Notes: generated by a model not told the origin, from the sequence alone. Positions 12,016 to 27,939 are shown, numbered from the stretch's first letter. The stretch is 64,000 bases of DNA from Jackrogersella multiformis (GCA_902806575.1 CADCXD010000018.1:3596001-3660000), one strand, 5' to 3'. A program made the numbers and translations.

Positions 12016-15000
12016 AAATTTTTATTTTTATTTTAAGAAAACTTTATTTTAAAAAAGTATATACCTTTTAAAAGAAAGTTAATCCTTTTATTAAATTATT
12101 TTATTTTAACCATTTATAAATAATTAACTTATTTAAAGAAATTTCTTATTAAAGTATATTATATTAACATTACTTATTAATTTTATTATTATATACGTTA
12201 TTATAATTATAAAAAAAACTTTATATTTTATTATTTTATAAATATTTAAGTTAAATATTTATATTTTAACTTTATTATTTATTAATTTATAAGATTTTAA
12301 ATTATCTTGATTAAACGATAAATAATCTTTTAAATCCTTAATAATATCTTTTTTATAAAACCTTAAAATTAAAGGTAAATATAAAGAAAATTACCGTTTA
12401 TAAAAACTTATTAAAATTAAATAACGCTTTAATATGTAATTCTTTATTAAGATACTTAAAATAAAAAATATATTGCCTTAAAACCTTTTTTTTATTCCTA
12501 AATTATCTTAATTTAATAATAATAATATTATAATCTTTTATAATCCTTAAAATTATAAAGTAATTATATAAAACGTTTTTAATATTAATAATATTAAAAT
12601 TAATTTTAATAACCTTTTTATATAATTTATTAAACTTTATTAAAAAATATATAATAATTATTATATTATTTAAACATTTATTATTACCGTTATAAGTAAT
12701 TAAATTATTAATAAAGATTAAATTTAAAATTAATATAATTTAATTTAATTAAACCGATATAATATTAATAAATAAATAAATAAATCATTTTAAATAATAA
12801 ATTTAAGATATAATTACTTAATATATATAAAATAATTAAACTTAATAAAAAGTTATTAATAAGCTTAAAAAAATAATTAATTATTATTAATAAACTTTTT
12901 AAACTTTTTATTAAAATATTAAAAAATAAAAAGATTTTTAATAAAAAATAATAAATTAAGCTTATATTAAAAAATCTTAAATTAATAATTTCTTTGTAAA
13001 AAAATATATAAACTTTACGTATATTAACGTAAAAACCTACCGTTAATTTAATAACTTAAAAACTTATATTTAAGCCGCTTTTAATAAATTAATTAATATT
13101 AATTTTATTTTAAAAAGTATTAAAAAACGTATTATATTAAAAACGTTAATTAAATTAAATATTTTTAATCGAAAAAACTTAATATATTTTAAAATATTAT
13201 TTATTAAATACTTTAATTTAAAAACCTAAATAAAAAACCTTTTTTTCTTATAATCCCTTTTATAAACTTAAATTAAAAAAATAATTAAAAAGGCTTAAAT
13301 ATAATTTAACTTTATTAAAGTTAACCTTTTTATATTTAAAAATAATAAAAAAGGAATTTCTTTTAAAATGGCCGTTAAAATATTTAATAATAATTTAAAT
13401 AATTCCAATTCCAATAATTAATTTTAAAACCTTAAATTATTTAAGAATCTTTTTAAAAAACCATTTTAAGATAATTTTACGCTTTTATATAATAATAAAA
13501 ATCTTTTACTTTAAAATAATAATAATTAATTATTTAAAATTTTAAAATAATTAATTTATTTCTTTTATATTATAATTATCGTTAATTTAATATAACTTAA
13601 TAAATTTATCGTTTACAATAATAAAAACCTTTTAAAATTCTAAACTTAATAAATAAAAATTAAAGTATATTTAAAAATATATATAAAAAGTTTTTTTAAA
13701 GATTTTTATTATATTAATTAAATTAAATCGTTATTATTTAAAAAAATATAATTATAATATTAATAACGTAAAAACTAAATTATGCGGTTAAAAATCTTTA
13801 ATATTTAAATAATATATATTATTATTTTTTAAAAACGTTTTATAAATCTTTTAAAAAATATTATAACTTAAAAAAAAAAAATTTTAAATATTAAAAGAAC
13901 GTTACTTAATATTTTATTAAATTATTAAACCTTAATAAAATAATTTAATAATTTAAAATAACGTTTTAAAATTATATTGTTAAAACCTTTCTTAATAAAA
14001 TTATTAAATTAATTTATTTTAAATAAACAAAATTTCTAAATATAAATAAATTTTTTTTATCGCTATTTAAAAAGTAAATTAAATATATAAAAATATATTA
14101 ATTAATCTTAATATTTTAAGAAAAGAAAGGTTTGCTTTAATTTAAAAGTTTTTAAAATCGAGTTAAATTAATTATAAAAAAAAACCGCTTTAATTTAAGC
14201 TAAAATCGATTCTTAAAAATTAATAATAAACTTAAAAACGAAAATAAGTTAAGATTAAATTAAAAAAATAAGGTTTAATTTAATAATAAAAATATTTTAA
14301 AAAGGATTAATTAAATAAATATAAATTAATAAAAATAAAATAAAAAGTCTTATTAACGTTATAAACGTAATAATTATTAAACCTTTTTTTATTTTATAAA
14401 AAAAAACGTTAATAATAAGAACTTATTATTAAATTTAGATAAAATCTCCTTTATAAAATAATCTTAAAATAATAATACTTAACTTATATTTTTATTATAA
14501 AAAAAAGTATAAATAAATATAACTTTATAAAAATTATTTTATCCTTAAATTATAAAAATTAAAATTTTCGACTTAAAATTTTAAAAAGCCTTAACGTTAT
14601 ATTTTGTTAAATCTTACGATTAAACTAAAATAAAATACGTTAAGTCGTAATAATTAAAAAATTAATTAAAAATAAAATAAAAGTTATAAAGAAATCTCGC
14701 TTAAAATTAATTTTAAAATATAAACTTATTATTAACATAATATTATTATATAATAAAAATAAATATTATTAAACTTTAAAAACTTAATTTTAATAATGTT
14801 TTTTTTTAAAATAAAGAAATAAAAGTTATTAATTATTAAAAAACAATATACTTAACCCGTATTAACCTTCGACTTAACTTAAATCCCTTTTATAAAATAA
14901 TATTATACCGATCTTCTTATCTTTCGCCATTAAAAAGATTACTTCTTTTAAATTAACTTTAAATTAAACGTCTTAAATAATAAATATAATATTATTATAT

Positions 15001-17467
15001 CATAATAATAAATAAAAATTTATAAACCCGTAAACTTTTTCTTAAACCTTAAAAAAATTAAGTTTAATTCCTCTTATTATTAAAAACATTATACCAACTT
15101 AACCTTATATAACCCGGGAAAATTAACTAATATAACGATAATAAAAAATATTAAAATAAATAAAATGTTAAGAAATATTCTTAAAAAATTCCGTAAATTT
15201 ATACACATTATAATTAAAAAAATAAAGTAACGCTTTTTAAATTATTAACCTTAAAATCATATTATTAATCTTTAAAAAAGAAAAATACCTCCTTAAAAAC
15301 CTCTTTACGTTATAAATAAATAAAAACTTAACACATTTAAATTATAATTAAATTTAAAAATTAACCTTATTTTATATAACATTTATAATATTTATTAATA
15401 AACTTAATTTTTAAAACCCTTTTAAATTAATAATTAATTATTAAAGCTTAAATAATATTCCGTTATAAATATAACCTTTTTAAATACTTAATAATATCAT
15501 TTAAATTAATTAACGTTTTTATAACTTTTTAATTAATAATAAATAATATTTTTTAAAATCTTATTAATTTAAATCTTTTAATATACTTAAATAATTTCTT
15601 TATTTATATAAACATAATAAAAAAATACGATAAAATTATTAAAAAATATCTTAAAAAAACTTATAAAATATTATTTAATAATTAACCTATAAAAATATTT
15701 TTAAAAAATATAAAAAGTAAACTTTTTAAAATATATTATTAAAATAAATAACATTTTAATAGCTTAAAATAAAATCGATTATATTAACAATTAAAAAACA
15801 CCTAAATCCCTTAAAAGATTTTAACAATTTATCGGCTTTATAAATTTTTATTAACAATTTATAAAAAAATTCTTAAAAATAATAAAGCTAATTATTAACG
15901 TAAATAAAAAAAACAAAAAGGATTAAAAATAAATTAAAAAAATAAATAAATCCTTTAAAAAATTTAAATTCCAGTTTACTTAAGCTTTTATTATAATATA
16001 TTTTAATCCTTTAAAATAAAATTATATTAAAATTAATATATTAAATTATATTATTAACGCCGTTCTTTTTTAAAAAAACAAATAAAGTAAACTTAAATTA
16101 ATAACTTATTATTCCCGTAAATTCACGCCGATAAAAATAAACTATAAAATTTATAATAAAAAATTATTAATTATAATAAACTTTTTTAAAAAATAGCATT
16201 AATATTTAAAAAATGTTAAATATTAAATTAAAATTTAACTTATTTCATAATAATTAAAATTTTAAATTAATATTAAACTTAATAAGTATAAAAATTATTA
16301 TTATATTAATTTATTATTAATTACCGATTAAAAAAATAAAATAATAAAGCCGATATTTTTTTTAAATTACCGTAATATCGACCTAAAAAAAAAAGCTAAA
16401 AACTAACTTATAAAATCGGTTTTATAAAACAAACATTTTTTACACTTTTAAAAAACTTTATTCGCTTTTATAATAGCCGTTCTCGTTATATTAAAAAGAT
16501 TATATAATTTTACCACCTTTAATTAAGCTTTTAATTTTATAAAAAGATTAAAAAAAGTAATTATTAATAACTTAAAATATATTATATAAATTATAAACCT
16601 TTTTAAAAATATTATTCTTTAAAATAATCTTTTATATTAAAAAATAAGCTTTAAATACTTATAAAACTTTAAAAAAAAGTTATTTCTTTTAAACACGACA
16701 TTTTTATCGTTAAATATATAAAAATAAATAAAACTTTAAAACTAATCACTTAAAACTTTTAATAATTAAACATTAAAAATACCGTTTAAAATTACGTACG
16801 AGGTTATTTAAAATATTAATAAAATAAAATCCCTTATTACGTTTTATATAAATATTTTTAACTAATAAAATTACATTATAAATCTTAATTAATAATAATA
16901 ATAAACTTTATTATAAACCTTTTTTTATCGAACGATTATAACTTTATTTAAATAATAATAAATTTATTTTTAAAAATAACTTACTTTATTTCTCTTAAAA
17001 TAAAATAAAAAAAGTTTAATAATTTAATTAAAATTTTTATTAAATAATATTAAAAATTACATAATATACCATTAAATATTATTTTTAATATAAACTTTAA
17101 ATTTACTTTTTACATTTAAAAAAACTTTTTTAAATTAATAAAAATTAAGTTTTATATAAATATTACGTTTTACTTATAAATTAACGATTAAATAAAACGC
17201 TTTAATTAAATCTTAAAGATTTATTTTAAAACCTTCGTTAATTATAAAATAAATAATTAAAAAGATTTCCTCGTAATAATTAAATTTATTTATAATAATA
17301 TTACTTTATTATTAATATAATTTATACCTTTTTACATTAATTATAATTATTATTTAATCGCTTATAACCTTTTTATAAATATTTTATATAATTTAAAAAA
17401 TAAATTATATATATATTAAATAATATAAATATATTAAAAAATATAAAAACATTTAAAACGAAACCAT

Positions 17468-17470
17468 TAA

Positions 17471-17512
<42 letters not shown>
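17468..17512. repeat. (AAAT)n tetranucleotide microsatellite
   Basis: About eleven AAAT units inside the degenerated retrotransposon. The equivalent part of copy 2 has only a few units, so this expanded after the two copies separated. Confidence 0.8.
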
Positions 17513-17514
<2 letters not shown>

Positions 17515-18029
17515 AAAAAAATATATTAACCTTTTAAAAGAAATAATTTATAATATTTAATATAAAGAATATTAAAACTAAACGCCTCGTTAAGAAATTA
17601 AATAAAAAGCTTTTAAAATCTTTTAAAATTTAATAAATAATCTTTTTTATAATAATAAAACTTATTTTACTTAAAGATTAAAAAATATATAATTTATTTT
17701 ATATCTTATTTATTAAACCTTACCGCGTTAATAATTAAAAACTTTTTAACCTTAATTAAATCTTACGTAAAATAGCCCCGATAAAATTTAAAAACTATTA
17801 AATAAAATAAGTTATAAATTTTATTAAAAACTAAAATAAAATAAAATATCTTATAAAATAAAAAAATTAACCGATTAAAAAGCATTAAACTTAAAAACCT
17901 TATAAATATATATTTAATAACGAAATAAAAATAATAATTAAATTATTTTATAAATAATACGCCGATAAATTTTATAATCTTATAATCCTTTAAAATACTT
18001 AAAATTAAACATTAAAAAAAAGAAATTAA

Positions 18030-18342
18030 TATTATATAAATAAGCTTTATAAAGTAAAATATAATTAATATATATATATAAATTAATAAATATAAAATAT
18101 ATTAAAACTTATAAAATAAAACTATTAAATAAAATTAATTAAAAGATTTAATTAATATATATAAAATTAAACCAATAAGATTAAAAAAGCGCTAACAACG
18201 CTTAAAGAAATATTTAAATTATATACATATAAGTTATTACGCCTCGCTTCGCAAGAAAAAATAAAAGGCAAGGACCTTAAGACCATAGAGAATTATTACT
18301 CGAATTTGAACTACAGTTCCAAGCCCTATTGCCCTTGTCACA
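18030..18342 (+). repeat. Right LTR of copy 1
   Basis: 313 bp. The inner part (18030-18200) is A/T-converted. The outer ~110 bases, from the GCCTCGCTTCGCAAGA block onward, are almost identical to the solo LTR at 60913-61225. The terminal bases also serve as the present 3' coding end of the ankyrin gene, read on the other strand. Confidence 0.9.
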
Positions 18343-20260
18343 CTCTTCCACTCCATTATACAGATTAGAGTAATGGTTTTCCAATCCATTATATGGATTA
18401 AGGTAAGAGTCTTCCACTCCATTGTACGGATCAAAGTGAAGGTCTTTTGGGGCCCCTTCTATATTCTCGAAATACATGCCAGTATTAAATGAGACCTCTG
18501 GCTCCTTATCGCCGCTCGACTGTTCTTCCGAGATATCGTCTTCATATGATAGATCGGTTTGCGTATCACTATCATCAGAGGTATCTATATCATCATCTGG
18601 ATCGTATAGTACCTGAAAATCCAGTCTGATTTCCGTTTCTTCTCCGGTCTGATTCTCCATTTGATTTCCCATAGTGCGTGGAACTATTTCCACTATTTTC
18701 ACCTTTCCCTTCTTGGCGCAAACCAACAATTCAGCAATCTCCTCTTTTGCATAATCACTGCGTTGCATCACAAGAGTTTGATATTTACGATAATACCGGC
18801 CATTTCTGAGAAGTTCGAAGATTTCCCAATCTCTTGCCGCCCATTTTCGATGCGATTGCAAGAGTTGCAAAACAGCGGAATGCCCAGCTATCATTGCAAG
18901 ATATGCTGCCATAATATACTGAAGTTGCCCGCGGCCTTCTGTCATCACGCCTGATTCAAGGAGGAGTTGAACCGTATCAAGGCGGCCATACTTTGCTGCT
19001 GCCTCAATTGCGGTATATCCATGGGAAATTTTTCCGTGGGCGTTTGGATTAACGCCATAATCGAGGAGTTTGCGTACGATACCAATATGCCCTCTCTGAG
19101 CTGCAGTTTGCAGCAGTGTATCCCCGAATGCTCTTATAGGTGGCGTGTCGTTGATATCTATATGCGATTCACAGAGGAAATGAAATATGTCAAGCCTCCC
19201 AGACTCGAGAAGTTGTTGAAGTGTGCCTTCGCGTATATTCCAAGCTCCGGCGTTTGGGTTAGCCCCGGCACCTAACAAGGTCTTCACTAAATCGAGGTTT
19301 TCTGTTAATGTAGCTACTTGAATTGGGGTGTGTGGATGCTCCATTCCCACAGTTTTGATGGCGTCTATGTCTGTACACTCCCGTATGAGCCTCTTTGTTA
19401 AGTCTAGTGATATATTATGGTAGATTGCAGCGTTAAGCGAGTGTGCATCAGCTTTGTGTCCTAGATCTAGAAGTGCTTCGATAATAGGTTCCTTTTCGCT
19501 TTTGATAGCAAGAAATAAGGGGGATATTATGAATCTTTGGAGGTAGTGCCAATTGTCCCATTTGCTTAGATTGGTTCTGGGGAGATTATAAAAGTTCTGT
19601 GAAAATCGGGAGCAATCTTCAAAACTTTCAAAATGATATATGTCTTTCAATAGGACCCATACACCTCTTTCTGGTAGCACTGCGGAACTCATGTCATATT
19701 TGCCACTTCTACCAATCTTCTCGATAATGTCTATCCGGTCACTATAGGCTGCGATGGATATGGCGGTATTCTCTAGGACGTGATCAAAGAAGGGACTGTG
19801 CTGAGTTGCAAATTCGAGTTCCCGCCTTCGAATGATTTCTCCTAAAATCTGGTCCATATTGGGCAACGACGATGATCGAATAGTAACAAGTACGATAGCT
19901 AATAGTGCTGCTGAATCGTAAAAGAGAGTGTCGAGTGAGAGGGCGAACCGCATTACCGCTACGTTGCCGCTTAGAATGGCATTCTCCAGAAAGCTTCTCC
20001 CATCTAGACTCCGTTCTTTGATGAAAGCGTTGGGGAGCTGGTATTTCATAAGGGATTGAAGCCCAATAATATCTGTGGTTCGGAAGGCCTGGACAATTTC
20101 CGGTCCGGTTGGTTTCGCTCCATCCCCTATCAGCTTCAACACAACCTGTTGCTGTCCATATCGTAATGCGAGACCAAGTGTTTCACGCCTAGGCTTTACG
20201 CCCCATTCAAGTAGCTGCAATGCAATCGATTCGTGGCCCTTGCATATTGAGACTCTAAGT

Positions 20261-20294
<34 letters not shown>

Positions 20295-22683
20295 ACTGTT
20301 GCTCAGTATCTTCGGAGTCTGCTCTTAACTCAAGTAGTCGGCATACTAATTGAAACTGTCCCTCCTTCGCTGCTCGGCATAATTTGCATCTTGTAGAACT
20401 GGCCCCCCAGTCGAGAAGAAGGGATGCCACTTCCCAATAACCCTTTTTTACTGCGAATTCAATTGGTGACATCAAATTATTCGGGAAGCGCATACCTGCG
20501 CCCGACACTTGGCAGGAGAAGCCGCCACCTCTGCTGCAAAGAACCATTGCGCATCGAAGATTGAAATCCGCCTCACTTCGGAGTAGGATCTCCACTAGTT
20601 CGCGAGAGTTATGACTGACTGCAGCATGTAATGGGGACAATCGGCCTGACCAGACAAGACCATAATGGTCTCTCGTGGAACGATACTCAGGTTGAGCGGA
20701 ACACCCAAGCTCCAGAAGTAACCGGCAGCATTCAATGCGATTATAATGCACTGCTGCATAAACGGGACACATAGCCCCGTTCTTTGAGTCGACCCTTGCT
20801 CCGTTTCGATGTAGAAATGAAACAACCTTGGTGTATCCACGCGAAGCCGCGAATATCATTGCGTCCGATTTGAGCTTATTATCAACGTCGAATTCAGGGC
20901 CACCTAGATCGAGAATACGTTCCACTAATCTAAGAGCAGTGTCTTCGTCACCAGCGGTATCGGACTGTATACCCCTAGATCTGAATGAAGCAGCCAGTCC
21001 AAGGGAACTCACATAACCCCCAAAATCAATGCCATCGACGTTACACCAGAGCTTTCGGTTTATGATTTTTAGGATGCCATGCCAGCTCTCAGTTGAGCAA
21101 CATAAGGTAAGGTCTGCTCCTGCCTTATGCAAGATGCTAATCGATTCGGCATTGCCTCGTACGGTCGCTAGATATAATGAGCTCCATTCTTCGCCATTAG
21201 TTACAACGGCACCATTCTTCAGTAGTAGTTGGATAAGCTGAGGGGATGTAGTATTATATAGATCAAGCGTGGCAATCATTAAAGGCGTGAATCCATATGT
21301 GCCACGACGATTGACTTCGGCTCCGGCTTCGATCATTTGGCGCGCGAATTCTAGGGAGCCCCTGAGAAGCGCAAATTCTAATGCTGTCCACGTAGGGTCA
21401 CTGAAAACTGGATTGTGGTGGTTTATGTGGCCTACTTGCTGATTGATATTAAGCCGGTTGTCGGTCCTTAGTAGTTTGACGACGAGATCAACTGCTTCTG
21501 CATTGACTGCCGCCTCATATAACCGGTCAAGAACTGCCGTTAAAGTGAGGCTGCTATGCGAGATTTTGACGATTATGGATAGGATATGGGACTCGGCTAG
21601 ACCAGAGAGGCGAAAGGCATCCACGAAGGCTCGGGCATCATCATAATACTGCATTATATCCCACCTTTCGTTCAAGATTAGACGGTTTGATATTAAATAC
21701 AGGAGGATCTTCAGAATTTCTTTCTGCACTTCGGAACGTGCTCCGCCGGATAACATGACAGCTCGCGCGAGGTTTTCGTCAGGATATGTGGCTGGAATGA
21801 CTTGGTCAAGGTAGCCTGCGATATGATCGACACTCTTTCTTGTTAAAAGGTTGTCGATGAGTTCATCTGAACCTATCACAATCTCCATACTTTTTCGCAC
21901 GAGCTTTTCGAAGGCCACCCATGCTACGGAGATATTAAGTCGACCTTTTTTACGTGGACGCCTGTGCTCGGAATCATGTGTAATCATCGCCGATCCTGTC
22001 TCTTCTGCTGGCAATAGCCGCAAGCCTGACATGAGTGCTGGCAGCTCGAACTCGCTAAATTGGATCCATGGAAGGCTCCTGGGCCATTCGTAATGTGACA
22101 CTGCGACGGGAGAAGTGGCTCGAGGGGTGCAAATGTGTAGGGGAATATCTTCACCGGGGGGTTCCGGGCTCGGGGCTGGATAACCGTCAGAAATGATTTA
22201 CCGCGAGACTATTGCACTATATAGAACGATATATTGAAATAACTTACGTGGATTCAATTTGTTATAAAGTGTAACGGCCTTGTGACGGCTAGTATCTTTT
22301 CTCACTTTCTCTTGAGGGAAGCGTATTCCAGAGAGAATAACAACTGTCTCTTTGCTCTCACACTTCCTCTTTTCTATCGCGTAGTCGACATACTGCCAAT
22401 TTTTGGCACTCAAGTTCTTGTGAAATCCCCATTGTCTGAGTTTAGTCCGAAGCTGTCCAAGTCTGTTATAAGGAGTCAGAAGATTGCATTAGACTGATAC
22501 AATGGGGGATCATAGTAACTTGACTTACGTCACATAGGAATTATGTCTTCGTAAACAATCAACCATCGCATCGAGTTTACAATCCTTGACGAGATACTCC
22601 TCCCGAATGAAATCCATCCAACTGTTCCATTCTGTCTCAGAAACAGCCCTGCTCCCTGAGGCCACGGTCTGTTCTAACTCCAT
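18277..22683 (-). CDS. Clr5-domain ankyrin-repeat protein, C-terminus replaced by LTR sequence
   Basis: Three exons on the minus strand, 22683-22529, 22462-22248 and 22175-18277, join in frame to about 1,422 residues. Exons 1-2 encode a Clr5 domain (PF14420 type): SETEWNSWMDFIREEYLVKD, then LRTKLRQWGFHKNL and GIRFPQEKVRKDTSR. A Pro-rich linker follows, and then many ankyrin repeats, for example DPTWTALEFALLRGSLEF, SPLHAAVSHNSRELVEILL and TPIQVATLTENLDLVKTLL. A poly-Asp tract lies near 20270. Close to the end, three ~10-residue YNG(V/L)E repeats occur. The last 21 codons, from the Cys after Glu-Glu to the stop at 18277, are read from the retrotransposon LTR; the original 27-codon end is at 11614-11697. 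Clr5 in fission yeast acts in heterochromatic silencing, but the function of Clr5-ankyrin proteins is not established. The gene may still be expressed. Confidence 0.88.
18343..18347. repeat. Target site duplication CTCTT (right)
   Basis: Matches the left copy at 11698-11702 and lies inside the coding frame of the ankyrin gene. Confidence 0.92.
18345..18440 (-). repeat. Three tandem ~30-bp coding repeats
   Basis: Three imperfect 30-base units around CCATTATACGGATTA (minus strand: TAYAATGG) encode successive YNG-V/L-E decapeptides at the end of the ankyrin protein. The LTR retrotransposon inserted at the outer edge of the last unit. Confidence 0.75.
20262..20293. repeat. (ATCGTC)n microsatellite coding poly-Asp
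   Basis: Alternating ATC/GTC triplets give a run of about ten aspartates in the ankyrin protein (minus strand). It is pure and therefore likely length-variable. Confidence 0.85.
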
Positions 22684-23719
22684 GGCCTCCGAATCCAGAG
22701 CTGGGAGTTGGTGGCAAGTAAAATTGTCTGACGCAAAGGCTTGCCGGGTGATGAAGTAAGGCTCAGTGACAAATAGCTCAGTGTATAGAGTTAAGTGATT
22801 GACTACCTAGGTAGGTAGGTATGAGCACCAAGGCACGACAAGAACAGAACAGAGAAGAAGAAAACCGAAATTGGGATATTATTAGTCTCGGACGTTAGAG
22901 TGGAATACGCAATTATTATATTATTTCAGCGATCCTGTTCCAGAGCCTTTCTGGACGGCTCAGTAGAGCATTAGGTACCTAGGTAAGCACTCCCTCGTGT
23001 GGGACTGGCATTTTGGTGTCGTCCAATAACACCTACACTTTCTTAAAAGTACCCAGGTATCAAACGTCTGCTGCACCTCCTATTGGCTCTCGACATAATG
23101 CTCGACCTTTCACTCTACACAAGTGGCTGTTGTAGGGCGGACGCATCGTAGCCTACCGTATTTTTCCGGACTAGCTTTAATGTCTCACTGCGTTTTATTT
23201 TTTCCAAAAGCTGCCTGCGCTGTGAATAGGCAGCTGCTGGCTAGCTTTAGAAGCATACTTACGAAGATCCATACTTCTTTTGTATTGTGGCATACCTCCA
23301 AGTCCCTCTAGGTGCCTAGTATAGATACCTTATTGAAGTTGCATTGGGGTTAAAGCTTTCAGTGGTATAAATACATACGAGTTATGATCTATCGTTAAAA
23401 CCCTTGTAAGCTACCTACACCACCACGTAAGGTAAATAATTCCGTTAATATAAGTTATATAAAATTAAATCGGGTTATCCGTACATTATATGTATAACGA
23501 GTCATAATACGGTATATTTGCATATACTGTGCGTATAATAATATTCGAATCCTATATATGGAAACTGAATATACATATATATGATTATATGCCTTTATTA
23601 GCAGTACCATATAATACTATGGCTTCGGATTTCGGACTAAGAAGATCAACTCGCTAGCCCGTACAGAGCTACGCTCCGTCAGGCCGGGTGGTCTAATTCT
23701 CCTGGGACTATGGAATGAG
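22684..23719. other. Intergenic
   Basis: Promoter side of the Clr5-ankyrin gene. A CCTAGG palindrome array lies at 22803-22821 and another at about 22974-22985. The part from 23430 to 23600 is AT-rich with several small palindromic GTATA/TATAC stretches. No gene is supportable. Confidence 0.5.
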
Positions 23720-24520
23720 CTAACCTGGCAGCTCTGATGTCGATTGTAGCCTGGGTTGTTGAGAGACTTCGGGTTTGGAGTAGGGGTGCATAACTGGATT
23801 CTCCTCGGAAGCTTCCGATGGTACTTCTCTCTTCTTCTTGATAGCCCAGAAAGTTAGGCCACCCAGTATCACTAGGCCACCAACGACTGCGTCAGCGATT
23901 TTTCCAGCCGGAGAGGTGAAGCTTTTTCCGGACTTGGCGTTGACGAACTAGAATCGGTGATGGCGGCGCGTTGGATTCGTAAAATTCGGTTATATCGACG
24001 TCGTTAACAACTATCACCTCGAGGTTTTCGCCCGAGGCCGGATTTGCCGCCCACAAGCTGAACTGCCTAGAATCCTAGTTCACCATGAGGTAGGTAGCAG
24101 ACAGGAACTGGCGTCCCAGCTGGGTCATGTAGTTCGCGTTGATGATCAGATTGGGATTCGTATATTCGGCGACAAGCTCGCCTGTGGTGGGTCGACGTCG
24201 GGCACGACTAACTGGTCGTTTGGTACTCTCGCGGCGAGTCATGACTGCAATTTGATAGTCAAGTCACAGTTATATCTACGTAAGCATGTGATTAGAGGTC
24301 ACCTGCTCTGAGGGATCGGATCAGTTATTGAGATGACGTACCGCTTTTCCTCCGCAGCGTACCTCGATGCAAAATAGTTGATCCCGTATAATCGCTCATA
24401 GCCTTCCGCAGCACTCGTCGACTCGAAGAAATTGTTGACGTAGGGGTTTGATGGTAGTGTCATCAGGACTGGGTAGTCAGGCGTGATGCATGCAGCAAAG
24501 GCAGTAGACAGCGATTTCAT
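23720..24520 (-). pseudogene. Decayed pepsin-type (A1) aspartic protease with C-terminal membrane anchor
   Basis: Minus-strand fragments resemble the second half of membrane-anchored fungal aspartic proteases. First comes ACITPDYPVLMTLPSNPY (24299-24520). After a likely intron (GTGACC...TTGCAG) comes PNLIINANYMTQLGRQFL and a SLWAANPASGENLEV block. The C-terminus has a transmembrane segment (IADAVVGGLVILGGLTFWAI) followed by KKKRE and a short cytosolic tail ending at 23720. The frame is broken by an in-frame TAG at 24075-24077, a TGA right after the intron and about two frameshifts near 23940. No catalytic DTGS half was found upstream, so the N-terminal part is lost or unrecognisable. This is family recognition from motifs only. 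Confidence 0.7.
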
Positions 24521-25168
24521 GAATATGCTAATGTTAGTACTGTTGGGAAAATTGAGAGTGATTCATATGGAGTTCATCCTTGGTCAGAATAAGAGTATAG
24601 GAGATAGTAGCGAAACGTCGAGAAGAGAGCGCGTGATATGTTCCATTCGCCATCGTGCTACCCCGCCTATCTAGTATTAGGACCAGCCGACCTCCTTGAC
24701 TCGGGTCGATACCTTGGCAGACAACTTAACCTACCTAGGTAGTTACTACAGCAGATGTTTCTCGAGTCGATGATGTTTTACCCCCGCCGTATGAATTTTC
24801 AAGCTCGTGTAGCCGCCGGGCTTGAACGACTAATTTTGTAGCAGTTGATGTCCCGAGGGTCTGGTTCAGGAGGTTCTTGGCGGCTCCGAAACGTATAACC
24901 GCAACTTGCTTCCTGTGAGCCCTTGTTTGCTGGGTTCTTCAATTGGCTACTACGATTATTTTATTAGCACGTTGGCGATGTTAGCACCCATCCTACTATT
25001 GTTGATACAATATCTGTTGATTAATTTAGATTGGACTTTATTATGTTGGAATACAAACTTGATGGCCACGGGACATTTGAATCCTGATAGTTCCATCACG
25101 TTCACTATTGTTGACTTTGCATCAATTTCGCTTCTGTCTGTTTTCATTCACGATTGCATAATAACACA
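24521..25168. other. Intergenic
   Basis: No supportable gene. A hydrophobic open frame at 24906-25211 overlaps the start of the mannosidase gene in another frame and has no family motif. A CCTAGG palindrome lies at about 24731-24742. Confidence 0.45.
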
Positions 25169-27196
<2,028 letters not shown>

Positions 27197-27939
27197 TTGG
27201 AGGACTATTAAAACACACACATGTATATACATAGCTCACGAAGATGCAACTTCAATGTTTGCTGTAGCGTTTCAGACTGTGGGTCCTCAGGGGTAGATAT
27301 GTCGATATATTTCAGCACCAAACTTGACGAAAGTGTTGACTGCCCAGTTCCGGAAGCAGGCATACACGGCCAATAAAAGCCCCCCATAGTTCGTAGATCC
27401 ATACCTACCTAGGTAGCCCTAGTCTATACTGCAGAAATACAGCCTGGAGCTTTATTGATGGCGCAACTCAAGCCTCTACATCAGCTACAGGGTTCACGAG
27501 AACACATTTCACAGGGATGGTCCCACCGTGCAAATAATGTGGTATTCGCACTGACGCTGTTGAATAATTGTTGGTATTGCATATATTCTTTAAAAGCGAA
27601 TACTCAAGACAACTGAAGGCTGCCCTTTACGGACCCCAAAACCTCCCATCTATGGCGCTTAGGTAGGCTTATCTGCAAAACTCTCTAATTGGCTCTCACC
27701 ATAATGCGAATGTCTAATACCCGATCAAGACGAGGGCATAGACGCCTCTTACATGTTGTGTCACCCCTACCAATCTGCCCGACTATAACTCATACTTCCT
27801 AAGCCACCACTTTTACTCCCGAAGTCGGCGCGAATGTATATATACATATATGGCGCCTTCGGTCCCGAGGTTTCAGGTAATTACCACCTATAAATGCGGT
27901 GAAGGATGCTCAACTAATGTTCAAGCCCATAATAGTACA
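27197..27939. other. Intergenic
   Basis: No gene seen. A CCTAGG palindrome lies at 27401-27417 and a TATATACATATATGG stretch at about 27838-27852. Confidence 0.45.

Larger units (their letters stand above)
11703..18342 (+). mobile_element. Full-length LTR retrotransposon, RIP-degenerated (copy 1)
   Basis: 6,640 bp bounded by LTRs of 313 bp (11703-12015 and 18030-18342) that begin TGTCATACGG and end TTGTCACA, with a 5-bp duplication (CTCTT) on both sides. The interior is almost pure A/T with stops in every frame, so no protein and no superfamily (Gypsy or Copia) can be read. A purine run (about 18011-18024) just before the right LTR could be the polypurine tract, which would make + the sense strand. 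The outermost ~60-110 bases of each LTR are nearly unmutated compared with the solo LTR at 60913. Same family as the element at 47987-54272. It interrupts the ankyrin gene to its right. Confidence 0.93.

Noticed and set aside
11703..18342. Attempt to read Gypsy or Copia polymerase motifs
   Set aside because: A/T conversion leaves stops in every frame; any YLDD/YVDD-like match was no better than chance, so no superfamily is assigned.
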